A stretch of DNA of 64,000 nt from Devosia sp. SL43 (GCF_021729885.1 NZ_CP063401.1:2046001-2110000), one strand, 5' to 3'. Numbered from the stretch's first letter, positions 8,601-17,790 are shown. Numbers and translations: made by a program. The notes: a model not told the origin generated them from the letters alone.

Positions 8601-10112
8601 ATGAAGGTAGCAATCGACATGGGCATGAGCGGCGGCACGACGCCCGCCACGCTCGACCTTGAGGAATTGCTGGCCACCCGTCTCCTCGTCCAGGGCAATT
8701 CCGGCTCCGGCAAGTCGCACCTGCTGCGCCGCCTGCTCGAACAGTCCGCCCCCTGGGTGCAGCAATGCATCATCGATCCCGAGGGCGATTTCACAACGCT
8801 GTCAGAGCGTTACGGCCATACCGTCGTTGACGCCACCCGCACTGAAGCCGAACTTACGCGCATCGCCGCCCGCGTCCGCCAGCATCGCGTCTCGGTCGTG
8901 CTCAACCTCGAAGGCCTCGACGTCGAGCAGCAGATGCGCGCCGCCGCCGCCTTTCTCGGCGGCATGTTCGATGCCGAGCGCGACCACTGGTACCCCGTCC
9001 TCGTCGTCGTCGACGAAGCCCAGCTTTTCGCCCCAGCCGTAGCCGGCGAAGTCTCCGACGAAGCACGCAAATTGTCGCTCGGCGCCATGACCAACCTGAT
9101 GTGTCGTGGCCGCAAGCGCGGCCTGGCTGGCGTTATCGCCACCCAGCGCCTCGCCAAACTGGCCAAGAACGTCGCCGCCGAAGCGTCCAATTTCCTGATG
9201 GGCCGCACCTTTCTCGATATCGACATGGCCCGCGCCGCCGACCTCCTGGGCATGGAAAAGCGCCAGGCCGAGCAGTTCCGCGACCTCGCCCGCGGCCACT
9301 TCGTCGCCCTCGGCCCCGCCATTTCCCGTAGGCCTTTGCCGGTCACCATCGGCCATGTCGAAACCTCGGCGCGCTCTACCAGCCCCAAGCTGACGCCGCT
9401 GCCGGAAGCCCCCCTGGATGCCGCCGACCTGATCTTCACCGCCTCGGCGGAAGAGCAGACCCGGCCCGTCATCCGCCGCCCCGCGCCACCGCCGCCGCCC
9501 TCGACCAACGAGCTGCTGGCCCAGCTCTCGCGCGCCCGTCCGCCAGCCGAGGAAGCGCCGCAGAGCCTCTTCCCCGAAATCGACGAAGCCGAGCGCGACG
9601 CCCAGATATCAGCCATCATGGCCGAACTGCTCGGCGACCCCGATGCCAGCTTCCGCACCGTTGCCGTGCTCTATCAGGATTTCCTGGTCCGCTGCCGCAT
9701 CCGCCGCGTCCCCGGCGAACCGCCGGCTCTGCCCGCCTTCAAGCGCCGCCTCGCCGTCGCCCGCGTCGCCCCCGATGTCGAAACGGCCAAGTCCGATGCC
9801 TGGCAACAGGCGCTGACCATGTCCGAGGCGCTGACCGACGACGTGCAGGGCGTCTTCCTGGTGCTCGCCCAGGCCGCCGTCACCGGTGCCCCCTGCCCCT
9901 CCGACGCAACCCTCGCCCGCCTCTACGGCACCCACTCCGCCAGCCGCGCCCGGCGCCTCCTCACCTGGTTCGAGGAACGCGGCCTGCTGGTCGTCCGCCT
10001 CGACTTCCGCAACAACCGCGTTGTGGCCTTTCCGGATTTGGGGGCTGAGACCGCTCCGGGCGATCCAAACGGCCCGGATGCCTTGATGGACGAACGCGGC
10101 GCGGCCGAGTAG
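8601..10112 (+). CDS. HerA-like ATPase (DUF87-type P-loop)
   Basis: A 503-residue ATPase with Walker A GNSGSGKS at residues 32-39 and Walker B VLVVVDEAQLF near residue 137, then an arginine-rich CRGRKRGLAGVIATQRL segment typical of the HerA/FtsK branch of DNA-pumping motors. After about residue 260 there is a proline-rich linker (APPPPPSTNELL) and a C-terminal part resembling a winged-helix region. The start ATG at 8601 has GGAG upstream. No NurA nuclease or other known partner is adjacent. Similar stand-alone proteins are common in alphaproteobacteria; the role is probably DNA processing, unproven. Confidence 0.8.
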   Translation: MKVAIDMGMSGGTTPATLDLEELLATRLLVQGNSGSGKSHLLRRLLEQSAPWVQQCIIDPEGDFTTLSERYGHTVVDATRTEAELTRIAARVRQHRVSVVLNLEGLDVEQQMRAAAAFLGGMFDAERDHWYPVLVVVDEAQLFAPAVAGEVSDEARKLSLGAMTNLMCRGRKRGLAGVIATQRLAKLAKNVAAEASNFLMGRTFLDIDMARAADLLGMEKRQAEQFRDLARGHFVALGPAISRRPLPVTIGHVETSARSTSPKLTPLPEAPLDAADLIFTASAEEQTRPVIRRPAPPPPPSTNELLAQLSRARPPAEEAPQSLFPEIDEAERDAQISAIMAELLGDPDASFRTVAVLYQDFLVRCRIRRVPGEPPALPAFKRRLAVARVAPDVETAKSDAWQQALTMSEALTDDVQGVFLVLAQAAVTGAPCPSDATLARLYGTHSASRARRLLTWFEERGLLVVRLDFRNNRVVAFPDLGAETAPGDPNGPDALMDERGAAE

Positions 10113-10125
10113 GCCACAAAACAAA

Positions 10126-10152
10126 CACCCCCGGGCCGAGCCCGAGGGTGAT
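10126..10152. repeat. degenerate half of the dispersed palindromic repeat
   Basis: acccccgggccgagcccgag followed by ggtgatg matches the right arm of the repeat at 268-353 with changes; no left arm is present. It lies between the HerA-like gene and the end of tctA. Confidence 0.6.
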
Positions 10153-10184
10153 GATTTGTGGTCGCGACGAGGGGGAGGAGAGCC

Positions 10185-11693
10185 TCAATCCTCTTCCACA
10201 AACACCTCTTTGCGCTTTTTACGAATGCTCGGCAGCACCGCGACGATCACCGCCAACAGCGCCAGCCCCAGCAAGGTCGCTGAGATCGGCCGCGTCACGA
10301 AGATCGTCGCATCGCCGCGCGAGATGATCATCGCCCGGCGCAGGTGCTCTTCCAGCAACGGCCCCAGCACGAAGCCCAGCAGCAACGGCGCCGGCTCGCA
10401 GCCGAAGCGGATCAGCACATAGCCAACCACCCCGAAGAACGCGATCGCATAGACGTCGTAGATGTTCTGGTTGATCGAGAAGCAGCCGATGCAGGCGAAC
10501 AACACAATGGCCGGGAACAGCGCCCGATAGGGAATGCTCAGCATCTTCACCCACAGCCCGATCAGCGGCAGGTTGAGCAGGACCAGCAGGATATTGCCGA
10601 TCCACATCGAGGCGATGATGCCCCAGAACAGAGCCGGCTGATCGTTGATCACGTTCGGTCCGGGCGTGATGCCCTGGAGGATGAACGCCCCCACCATCAG
10701 CGCCATGACGGGATGGGCTGGAATGCCCAGCGTCAGCAGCGGAATGAACGAGGTTTGCGCCGCGGCATTGTTGGCCGATTCCGGCCCCGCCACGCCTTCG
10801 ATGGCGCCATGGCCGAACTCTTCCGGATGCTTGGAGAGCCGCTTCTCGGCCGAGTAGGACGCGAAGGAGGAGAGGATATGCCCCCCGCCCGGCAGCACGC
10901 CGAGCAGCGAGCCAAGCGCCGTGCCGCGCAGCACCGGACCGATGATGCGCTTGAAATCATCCTTGGTGAGCCAGAGGTTCTTGACGGCTTTCACCATCAC
11001 GTCCCGGCCCTTCTCGTTCTCGAGATTGCGCAGGATTTCGGCCACGCCGAACACCCCCACCGCCACCGAGACGAAGTTGAGCCCCGAATAGAGCTCGCGA
11101 ATACCGAAGGTGAAGCGCGGCTGGCCGGTATAGATATCCTGCCCCACCATGCCCAGCAGCAGCCCCAGCACAATCATGCCCAGCGCCTTGAGGATCGAAC
11201 CATGTGCGAGGGCAATCGAGACCAGGAGACCCAGCACGATCAGCGCGAAATATTCCGGCGCCCCGAAATTGAGCGCCGCTCGCGCCAGCGGTGGCGCAAA
11301 GAAGGCCAGCAGCAGTGTCGCCACGGTGCCGGCGAAGAACGACCCCAGGGCCGCCGTCGCCAAGGCGGGACCGGCGCGCCCATTCTTGGCCATCTGGTAG
11401 CCATCGATGGCTGTCACCGCCGACGAGCTTTCGCCCGGCAGGTTGATCAGGATGGCCGTGGTCGAACCGCCATACTGCGCGCCGTAATAGATGCCGGCAA
11501 GCATGATCAGTGCCCCGGCCGGCGACAGCGAGAAGGTGATCGGCAACAGCATGGCGATGGTCGCCGTCGGCCCGATGCCCGGCAACACGCCCACCAGCGT
11601 GCCCAACAGCACGCCGATAAAGCAGTAGAGAATATTCATCGGGTCGAGCGCGACCGAAAAACCCAGGCCCAGCGAAGCAATGATGTCCATCAT
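10185..11693 (-). CDS. tctA: tripartite tricarboxylate transporter, large permease TctA
   Basis: A 502-residue inner-membrane permease with about 12 hydrophobic segments. The family signatures are clear: [17 protein letters not shown] near residue 38 and [15 protein letters not shown] near residue 73, plus a second glycine/proline-rich re-entrant loop ([14 protein letters not shown]). TctA moves tri- or dicarboxylates handed over by the periplasmic protein TctC. Its start overlaps the tctB stop by 4 bp, so it is translationally coupled. It is the last gene of the tctCBA unit read leftward. Confidence 0.95.
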   Translation of the reverse strand: MMDIIASLGLGFSVALDPMNILYCFIGVLLGTLVGVLPGIGPTATIAMLLPITFSLSPAGALIMLAGIYYGAQYGGSTTAILINLPGESSSAVTAIDGYQMAKNGRAGPALATAALGSFFAGTVATLLLAFFAPPLARAALNFGAPEYFALIVLGLLVSIALAHGSILKALGMIVLGLLLGMVGQDIYTGQPRFTFGIRELYSGLNFVSVAVGVFGVAEILRNLENEKGRDVMVKAVKNLWLTKDDFKRIIGPVLRGTALGSLLGVLPGGGHILSSFASYSAEKRLSKHPEEFGHGAIEGVAGPESANNAAAQTSFIPLLTLGIPAHPVMALMVGAFILQGITPGPNVINDQPALFWGIIASMWIGNILLVLLNLPLIGLWVKMLSIPYRALFPAIVLFACIGCFSINQNIYDVYAIAFFGVVGYVLIRFGCEPAPLLLGFVLGPLLEEHLRRAMIISRGDATIFVTRPISATLLGLALLAVIVAVLPSIRKKRKEVFVEED

Positions 11694-12205
11694 GCGCTCC
11701 TATCGCCGAACCAGGAGATGACCGTGCGATCGAGCCCCTGCAGCGGGCCAGTCCACGGACCAAACCACTCCACGCTCATGCCAAGGCCGATAACGAAGAT
11801 GACCGTGCACATCACAGTCAGCGTCACGGCCAGCATCAGCGAAAACAACAGCGAATTGAGCCGACTCGACAAAGCCGCAGCGAAGCTCGAAATCAGCACC
11901 ACCGGCACGAAACCCAAGCCGCGGATCGTCGCAGCAAAGAAGATGATGACGCCCACGATCAGCGCCATGCCGCGCCACGGCGGACTGAATTCCTGCCCAG
12001 CATCGGGCTTCTTCCAGCCGCTGGCCGCTACGCCCAGCCCGAGTGCCGCCAACACCGAACCGAGGAACAGCGGCATAAAGCCCGGCCCCATCCGGAACGC
12101 CGTCCCCACCTCATAGTTCAGCGCTTCCAGCGCAAAGTAAGCCCCCGCCGCGACAAAGATGCCGCCCGACACGAGGTCCTTGGTCGAAAAATTCGAAACC
12201 GCCAC
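11690..12205 (-). CDS. tctB: tripartite tricarboxylate transporter, small permease TctB
   Basis: About 171 residues with four hydrophobic segments, as in TctB. The preferred start is the GTG at 12205 (second of two adjacent GTG codons), five bases after GGGGAGG. The frame stays open upstream to a GTG at 12259, but that one abuts repeat sequence and lacks a spaced ribosome site. TctB pairs with TctA to form the membrane part of the carboxylate transporter. Some 280 bp of repeat-rich DNA separate it from tctC. Confidence 0.88.
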   Translation of the reverse strand: MAVSNFSTKDLVSGGIFVAAGAYFALEALNYEVGTAFRMGPGFMPLFLGSVLAALGLGVAASGWKKPDAGQEFSPPWRGMALIVGVIIFFAATIRGLGFVPVVLISSFAAALSSRLNSLLFSLMLAVTLTVMCTVIFVIGLGMSVEWFGPWTGPLQGLDRTVISWFGDRSA

Positions 12206-12252
12206 CACGTCCTCCCCGTTTTTGTTTTGTGACGTTAGCGCGAGCGCCTCAG

Positions 12253-12480
12253 TCGACACCCTCCCCCTCGCGGGGAGGGTAGTGCAGCTAGGCCGAAGGC
12301 CGTAGCGGAACTAGGGTGGGGGATGGTAGCCCTGATATCGTGGCTCCCGACACCCCACCCACCCTCCCCCGTCAAGGGGGAGGAGCCGCGCTGTGGATGC
12401 GGCGCGATCTACGCAACGCACCGGACAAGCTTCCCTCCCCCTTGTGGGGAGGGAGTGAGGGTGGGGGTTGTCCCACCCTC
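12253..12480. repeat. GC-rich palindromic repeat cluster between tctC and tctB
   Basis: Three inverted units based on ccctccccc...gggggaggg (near 12259-12279, 12362-12383 and 12433-12453) are joined by segments including a gatatcgtggc core. The same units and core occur at 28501-28651, so this is a second dispersed repeat family. Inside the tctCBA transcript it would fold into strong hairpins. Confidence 0.75.
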
Positions 12481-12487
12481 CGCATCA

Positions 12488-13468
12488 TCAGTCCGCGTAA
12501 ACGCCCGCAGCTTCGATCACTGCACGCCACAGTTCGATCTGGCTGGCCAGCGTCTGTGCCAGCGCATCCGGGGTCGCCTCGGCGGCCGTCACGGGATAGG
12601 TGCCCAGTTCGGCAAAGCGGCTGACCACGGTCTCGTTGACCAGCGCCGCCTGGAGCGCAGTTTCAAGCCGGGTGATGATCGCCGCATCGGTGCCAGCAGG
12701 CGCGTAGAGCCCGTGCCACACGCCGATTTCGAGGTTCAGGCCACCCTCTGCCGTCGTCGGCAGATCGGGCAGGTTGGCCAGGCGCTGCGACGACGTCACG
12801 CCATAGGCCTTCACTTCGCCGGCCTGGATCTGGCTGGTCGTATTGGTGGTCTGGTCGCAGATCATGTCGATCTGGCCGCCGATGATATCGGTCATGGCCG
12901 GGCCGGAACCCTGGTATGGCACCGTGGTCATCTGCGTATCGACAGCTTCCATGAACAGCATGCCGCACAGCTGGCTGGCCGAACCGATGCCGGCATGGGC
13001 ATAGGTCACGTTCTCGCCATTGGCCTTCACATAGGTGATCAGCTCTTCAAGCGTATTGGGCTCGAAATCCTTCTTGGCCACCAGCGTCATCGGCACCGAG
13101 GTGATCAGGCCAATCGGCGCGAAATCGGTGGTCGGATCATAGGGCAGGCTGCGATAGAGCGTGGGCGCGGTCGACATGCCGATATGATGCAGCAGCAGCG
13201 TATAGCCATCATTGGCCGCGGTCGCGACCTGGCCGGCACCCAGCGTACCGCCGGCACCGCCGACATTCTGCACCACGACCTGCTGGCCGAGATCCTGGCT
13301 CATCACCTCGGCAACGAGGCGCGCCACGGTATCGGTCGGGCCGCCGGCCGCGAAGGGCACCACGACGGTGATCGGCTTGGTCGGATAATCCTGCGCAAAG
13401 GCCGAACCGGCAAACGCCAGGCCGGCAAGCAGAGCGCCGGTCACGAGGGTAAGTGCAGTCTTCTTCAT
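12488..13468 (-). CDS. tctC: tripartite tricarboxylate transporter substrate-binding protein TctC
   Basis: A 326-residue periplasmic binding protein of the Bug/TctC family. The ATG at 13468 follows GGGAGGA and opens a signal peptide (MKKTALTLVTGALLAGLAFA, cleavage after SAFA). The mature part begins QDYPTKPITVVVPFAAGGPTD, the hallmark Bug N-terminus, and AHAGIGSASQL is the second ligand-binding loop. It delivers a carboxylate to TctAB. It is the first gene of the unit and is preceded by a consensus sigma-54 promoter, next to a divergent DctB/DctD-like pair. Confidence 0.95.
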   Translation of the reverse strand: MKKTALTLVTGALLAGLAFAGSAFAQDYPTKPITVVVPFAAGGPTDTVARLVAEVMSQDLGQQVVVQNVGGAGGTLGAGQVATAANDGYTLLLHHIGMSTAPTLYRSLPYDPTTDFAPIGLITSVPMTLVAKKDFEPNTLEELITYVKANGENVTYAHAGIGSASQLCGMLFMEAVDTQMTTVPYQGSGPAMTDIIGGQIDMICDQTTNTTSQIQAGEVKAYGVTSSQRLANLPDLPTTAEGGLNLEIGVWHGLYAPAGTDAAIITRLETALQAALVNETVVSRFAELGTYPVTAAEATPDALAQTLASQIELWRAVIEAAGVYAD

Positions 13469-13526
13469 TGGTTGTCCTCCCGGAATGTTCGGACGCTGAC
13501 TCCCCGTCGCGTCCTGCCGACTGCAT

Positions 13527-13542
13527 TGCAAACGCCGTGCCA
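13527..13542 (-). promoter_or_regulatory. sigma-54 (-24/-12) promoter of tctCBA
   Basis: On the minus strand the sequence reads TGGCACG GCGT TTGCA, an exact match to the RpoN consensus TGGCACG-N4-TTGCA. Transcription would start near 13516, leaving a leader of about 48 nt before tctC. The neighbouring activator is of the sigma-54-dependent class, which makes this a functional fit rather than a chance match. Confidence 0.88.
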
Positions 13543-13596
13543 AGCTGAAAATGCAAGGCAGATATGCAGATACGAAGGTCTGTGATAGCACGGCGA

Positions 13597-13641
13597 GCAA
13601 GAACTTGCCGATCGATCGGGCAGGTTTCGGCAATTTCTTGC
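13597..13641. promoter_or_regulatory. paired upstream activator sites GCAA-N4-TTGC
   Basis: GCAAGAACTTGC (13597-13608) and GCAATTTCTTGC (13630-13641) share the dyad GCAA-N4-TTGC. Their centres are 33 bp apart, about three helical turns, and lie roughly 85 and 120 bp upstream of the predicted tctC transcription start, the normal range for a sigma-54 activator. The second site ends just before the ribosome site of the sensor kinase gene, so it may also feed back on that gene. Confidence 0.6.
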
Positions 13642-13654
13642 CCAAGGAGCACAT

Positions 13655-15517
13655 TTGGTCAGTCGCTATGGCTTTCGAGACCTGCTGCATCGCCGCCAGC
13701 TCATCGTGGCTGGCGTGGCGCTGGCGCTCGTCCTCGCCATCGGCTGGGCCGCCTTTGAACTGGCGCTGGCCAGTGCCATCACCAGCGCCGGTCAACAAGC
13801 TGACCGCCGCCTCGCCCTCTTCGACCGCACGCTCGAAGCCATCATCGAACGCTTCCACTACCTGCCCTCCAGCATGGCCCTGGCCGCCGAAACCCACGCC
13901 GTTCTGGCCGACCCTGATAATCCCGATGTCAGGGAGGCCGCCAACGGCTTCCTCTCAAAGCTCAATGACACTGCAGGGGCCGGCGAACTCTTCATCATGG
14001 CATCGGATGGGGCCGTCGTCGCCGCCTCCAACTGGTGGGCCTATGACAGCTTCGTCGGCGAAAACCTCGGCTACCGCCCCTATTTCGAGGAGGCGATGGC
14101 TGACGGCGACGCCAAGTTCTATGCCGTCGGCACCGTCACTGGCGTTGCCGGCTACTTCCTCACCCGCCGCGTCGATGGTCCCGATGGGCCCCTTGGCGTC
14201 GCGGTCACCAAGATCAACCTCGGCGAAATCGAAGCCAATTGGTGGCGCTCGGGCGAGCTGATCGGCATTGTCGACCTCAACAACGTCACCATCCTCTCCA
14301 CCCGGCCCGACTGGCGCTATCGCCCGCTTGTGGTAGTCGACCCGGCAGACGCCAGCCGCATCGCCGAACAACGCCGCTACGGCGAAACGGGCATGGGCAA
14401 CACCCCCGTCGCCGCCGATATCTGGCCCTCGCGCGGCACACAGTTCGCCTACATATCCGGCGAAGACCCCGAAGCCTCCGGCCTCTTCATCCTCGACGAA
14501 CTGCGCCTGCCCACCCATCAGTGGCGGCTGGTCTCTTTCACCCCCACCGGCCCGCTGTTCCGCGACGCCTGGACCGCTGCCGCGGCCGCTGCACTCGGCG
14601 CCGCAGCGCTGCTGCTGATCATCGCGCTGCTGATCCAGCGCCGCCGCATCGTTGCCCAGCGCCTTGCTGACCACGAGCGGCTGGAACAGCGCGTCGCCGA
14701 GCGTACCGAGGATCTGCACATCACCAACGAGGCCCTGCGCGAGGAGATTGCCGACCGCATCCGCGCCGAGAAAGCCGAGCGCGAGGCGCAATACGGTCTC
14801 GTCCAGAGCGCCAAGATGGCCAGCCTCGGCCAGGCGCTGGCCGGCGTGGCGCACGAGGTCAGCCAGCCCGTCGCCGCCCTCACCACCCACATTGCCAGCG
14901 CCAAGCTGATCGCTGCCCGCAGCAATGACGCCGACATAGCGGGCATTCTGGGCACCATGGACAAGGTTGTCGACCGCCTCGCCGCCCTTACTGGCCACCT
15001 GAAAACCTTCGCCCGCAAGGAGACCCGCGTCGAGGCGCAGGCCGACCTCAACACGGTCATCGCCAATGCCCTCGACCTGGTCGACCACAAGCTCAAGGCA
15101 TTCGGCATCGACGTCGAATACCGCCGCCATCGCAGCAAGCTGGCCGTGATGGGCAATCCCATCCACCTCGAACAGGTGTTGATCAACCTCATTGCCAACG
15201 CCGCCGACGCCATGGAACACGCGCCGATCCGTGTGCTCTCCATCGGCCTCAGCAAGCACGAACGCAGCGTCGAAGTCTCTGTCGCCGACACCGGGTCCGG
15301 CATTGCCGCCGATGACCTGCCGAACCTGTTCGACCCCTTCTACTCCACCAAGGAAGCCGGCCGCGGCCTGGGGCTTGGGCTGTCCATCTCCTACGGCCTG
15401 GTCCGCGACATCGGTGGTGCCATCACGGTGGAGAGTCGCCCGGGGAAGGGGAGCGCGTTCACGGTGCGACTGCCCCTCGCCGCCCAGCCTGCCTCGACCA
15501 AAGAGTATTCCACATGA
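13655..15517 (+). CDS. sensor histidine kinase, DctB-like
   Basis: A 620-residue membrane kinase. It starts at TTG 13655, five bases after AAGGAG. The first membrane segment is at about residues 16-36, followed by a periplasmic sensor region of double-Cache type, a second membrane segment near residue 310, a coiled-coil linker and the kinase core. The phosphorylated His is residue 400 in GVAHEVSQP; N, G1 and G2 boxes follow (LINLIANAADAM, DTGSGIA, GLGLGLSI). DctB senses C4-dicarboxylates; here the neighbours are tctCBA, so the ligand is probably the carboxylate TctC imports. Overlaps the regulator gene by 4 bp. Confidence 0.92.
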   Translation: MVSRYGFRDLLHRRQLIVAGVALALVLAIGWAAFELALASAITSAGQQADRRLALFDRTLEAIIERFHYLPSSMALAAETHAVLADPDNPDVREAANGFLSKLNDTAGAGELFIMASDGAVVAASNWWAYDSFVGENLGYRPYFEEAMADGDAKFYAVGTVTGVAGYFLTRRVDGPDGPLGVAVTKINLGEIEANWWRSGELIGIVDLNNVTILSTRPDWRYRPLVVVDPADASRIAEQRRYGETGMGNTPVAADIWPSRGTQFAYISGEDPEASGLFILDELRLPTHQWRLVSFTPTGPLFRDAWTAAAAAALGAAALLLIIALLIQRRRIVAQRLADHERLEQRVAERTEDLHITNEALREEIADRIRAEKAEREAQYGLVQSAKMASLGQALAGVAHEVSQPVAALTTHIASAKLIAARSNDADIAGILGTMDKVVDRLAALTGHLKTFARKETRVEAQADLNTVIANALDLVDHKLKAFGIDVEYRRHRSKLAVMGNPIHLEQVLINLIANAADAMEHAPIRVLSIGLSKHERSVEVSVADTGSGIAADDLPNLFDPFYSTKEAGRGLGLGLSISYGLVRDIGGAITVESRPGKGSAFTVRLPLAAQPASTKEYST

Positions 15518-16860
15518 CCCAGACCGTCCTCATCGTCGACGACGAAGAAATGGTGCGCACCGCGCTCGAACAGTGGCTGCGCCTCTCCGGCTTTCTCACC
15601 CATGTTGCGACCGACGCCAGCCAGGCACTCGCCATGCTCGACGACGTCAGGCCCGATGTTGTCCTTACTGACGTCCGCATGCCCGGCCTGTCCGGCCTCG
15701 ATCTGCTGCGTACCGTGCGCGAGCGCGCCCTCAACGCCGAGGTCATCCTCATCACCGGTCATGGCGATGTGCCCATGGCCGTCGAAGCCATGCGATCGGG
15801 CGCCTTCGATTTCCTGCAAAAGCCTTATGTCCCCGACCAGCTAGTCAAGACCCTGCGCCGCGCCGCCGAACAGGCCGGCCTCAAGCGCGAAGTCGCCGAC
15901 CTGCGTCGCAAGCTCGACGGCGGCGAGACCGAACTCTCCACCCGCCTGGTTGGCTCGTCGCGCACCATGGAAGACCTGCGCAGCGCCGTGCGCGAACTGG
16001 CCTCCATCCCCACCGACGTCATCATTTTCGGCGAAACCGGAACCGGCAAGGAAGTCGTCGCCCGCTGCCTGCACGATTTCTCGCCGCGATCAAAGGGGCC
16101 CTTCGTCGCCGTCAACTGTGCCGCCATTCCGGCCGAGCTGATCGAATCCGAACTCTTTGGCCACGAGGCCGGCGCCTTCACCTCGGCCCGCGACAAGCGC
16201 ATCGGCAAGTTCGAATTTGCCAATGGCGGCACGCTGCTGCTCGATGAGATCGAGTCCATGCCCCTGCTGGCCCAGGCCAAGGTGCTGCGCGTCATCCAGG
16301 AGCGCATGGTCGAGCGCGTCGGCTCCAACAAGCAGATTCCGCTCGACGTGCGCATCGTCGCCGCGTCCAAAGCCGACCTGGCCGCCGAAAGTGAAGCCGG
16401 CCGCTTCCGCGCCGACCTCTACTATCGCCTCAACATGGCGACCATCCACCTTGCCCCGCTACGCGACCGTGGCGACGATTGCGTGCTGCTGTTCCACCAC
16501 TTCCTCAGCCAGGCCGCCCAGCGCTTCAACAAGCCCGCGCCGCAACTCCACCCCGCCGACATCAACGCCCTGATGATCCATCCCTGGCCGGGCAATGTCC
16601 GCGAACTCAAAGCCGCCGCCGACCGCTTTGCACTGGGGCTGGATGCCACCGGTCGTTCGCTTGATACGATCCTCGGCCCCAAGACCAAGCCGGTGTCGTC
16701 CTCAGCCAGCCTGGCCGACCGGCTGGCCGCCTACGAGCGCCATGTGATCGAGGCAGAACTGGCAAGGCACGGCGATTCCATCGCAGCCGTTGTCGACGCA
16801 TTGCAGGTGCCAAGACGCACATTGAGCGAGAAAATGGCCCGGTTGGGGGTTCGGCGCTGA
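15514..16860 (+). CDS. sigma-54-dependent response regulator, DctD-like
   Basis: A 448-residue activator with receiver (phosphorylated Asp53 in VLTDVRMPG), AAA+ domain (Walker A GETGTGKE from residue 173) and a C-terminal Fis-type helix-turn-helix (DSIAAVVDALQVPRRTLSEK). The loop that contacts sigma-54 reads GAFTSA at residues 220-225 instead of GAFTGA. Coupled to the kinase gene by a 4-bp overlap, it is expected to bind the dyads at 13597-13641 and open the tctC promoter. The GAFTSA variant is otherwise in an intact domain with conserved arginine-finger surroundings. Confidence 0.93.
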   Translation: MTQTVLIVDDEEMVRTALEQWLRLSGFLTHVATDASQALAMLDDVRPDVVLTDVRMPGLSGLDLLRTVRERALNAEVILITGHGDVPMAVEAMRSGAFDFLQKPYVPDQLVKTLRRAAEQAGLKREVADLRRKLDGGETELSTRLVGSSRTMEDLRSAVRELASIPTDVIIFGETGTGKEVVARCLHDFSPRSKGPFVAVNCAAIPAELIESELFGHEAGAFTSARDKRIGKFEFANGGTLLLDEIESMPLLAQAKVLRVIQERMVERVGSNKQIPLDVRIVAASKADLAAESEAGRFRADLYYRLNMATIHLAPLRDRGDDCVLLFHHFLSQAAQRFNKPAPQLHPADINALMIHPWPGNVRELKAAADRFALGLDATGRSLDTILGPKTKPVSSSASLADRLAAYERHVIEAELARHGDSIAAVVDALQVPRRTLSEKMARLGVRR

Positions 16861-16864
16861 ACTC

Positions 16865-17728
16865 TCAGCCCACCAACTCTACCTTGAACGAATACCGCCC
16901 CGTCGCTCCGGGCCCCAGCACCTCGGCATACGGCCGCTCGGCCAGCTCGTCACTGCCACCGACCTTGGCCGCCGTTCCCCGCCACGGCTCAAGGCACACA
17001 AACTCCGCACCCGGTTTAGACCACAGCGCAAAGTTCGGCAGGTTCTCCCATGAGAACCGGATCGCCTTCTCGCCCGCTGCATAACTCAGCCCGGCACCCG
17101 CACCCTCGGGAAACAGCATCGCATCGGCATCGAACAGCTCTGGCTTGAGCGTCAGCACACCCTGCTTGAAGGGCGAGGGCAGTGCATGCGGCGCGACCAG
17201 ACCGCCCGACAGACGGATCAGCTCGGGCTGCCCACCATTGTCCAGCGTCACCGTGTGATCCACCCCTTCGCATCCCGGCAGCGGCCAGACGAATGCCGGA
17301 TGAAAGCCGATGCCGAACGGCATCGGCCGGTGGTCCGCATTGGTCACCTCCGCCGTTACCGTCACCGCCCGCCCATCGACCCGATGCTCCAGCACCAGCC
17401 CGAAATCGAACGGATAGACCGACCGGCTCGCATGGCCCGATCGCAGCTCGAACCGGCAGAAATCCGCCCCGCTCTCCGCCAGCGCAAATTCGCTGCGCCG
17501 CGCAAAACCATGCTGCCCCATTGGGTAGCGCACGCCATCCACGCTGATGTGATCGCCCGGCGCCTTGCCCACCATCGGAAACAGCACAGGCGACCGGCCG
17601 CCCCAGAATGCCGGATCGCCATCCCATAGCCAGCTCTGTCCATCGCTGGTCACGATCGACTGCATTTCCGATCCCATGGGCGAGACGTCGACAGTGAGGT
17701 GTTCGTTGCCGATGCGGGTCAGTTGCAT
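16865..17728 (-). CDS. aldose 1-epimerase family protein
   Basis: A 287-residue mutarotase-like protein. The ATG at 17728 follows AGGAGAG and starts MQLTRIGNEHLTVDVSPMGS, the galactose-mutarotase-fold opening used by the LacX-like subgroup. Features seen: GRSPVLFPMVG, the HGFAR substrate-site histidine, and PFGIGFHPAF with a second conserved histidine. It should interconvert anomers of an aldose or bind a hexose phosphate. It ends 5 bp from the convergent sigma-54 regulator gene; its start is close to, and divergent from, hrpB. Confidence 0.88.
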   Translation of the reverse strand: MQLTRIGNEHLTVDVSPMGSEMQSIVTSDGQSWLWDGDPAFWGGRSPVLFPMVGKAPGDHISVDGVRYPMGQHGFARRSEFALAESGADFCRFELRSGHASRSVYPFDFGLVLEHRVDGRAVTVTAEVTNADHRPMPFGIGFHPAFVWPLPGCEGVDHTVTLDNGGQPELIRLSGGLVAPHALPSPFKQGVLTLKPELFDADAMLFPEGAGAGLSYAAGEKAIRFSWENLPNFALWSKPGAEFVCLEPWRGTAAKVGGSDELAERPYAEVLGPGATGRYSFKVELVG

Positions 17729-17790
17729 ACGCTGGCTCTCCTGATAACGACACTCTTGCCCTACCCTCGCTGATCCGCCATGAACCGGCA

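Noticed and set aside
7001-8794. A 597-codon minus-strand frame
   Set aside because: Covers parts of three genes on the plus strand and has no recognisable domain.
10344-12116. A 590-codon plus-strand frame opposite tctA/tctB
   Set aside because: Antisense artefact of two strongly supported permease genes.
12253-12480. Repeat cluster as an insertion sequence
   Set aside because: No transposase frame or target duplication; the second copy at 28501 shares only palindromic units and a short core.
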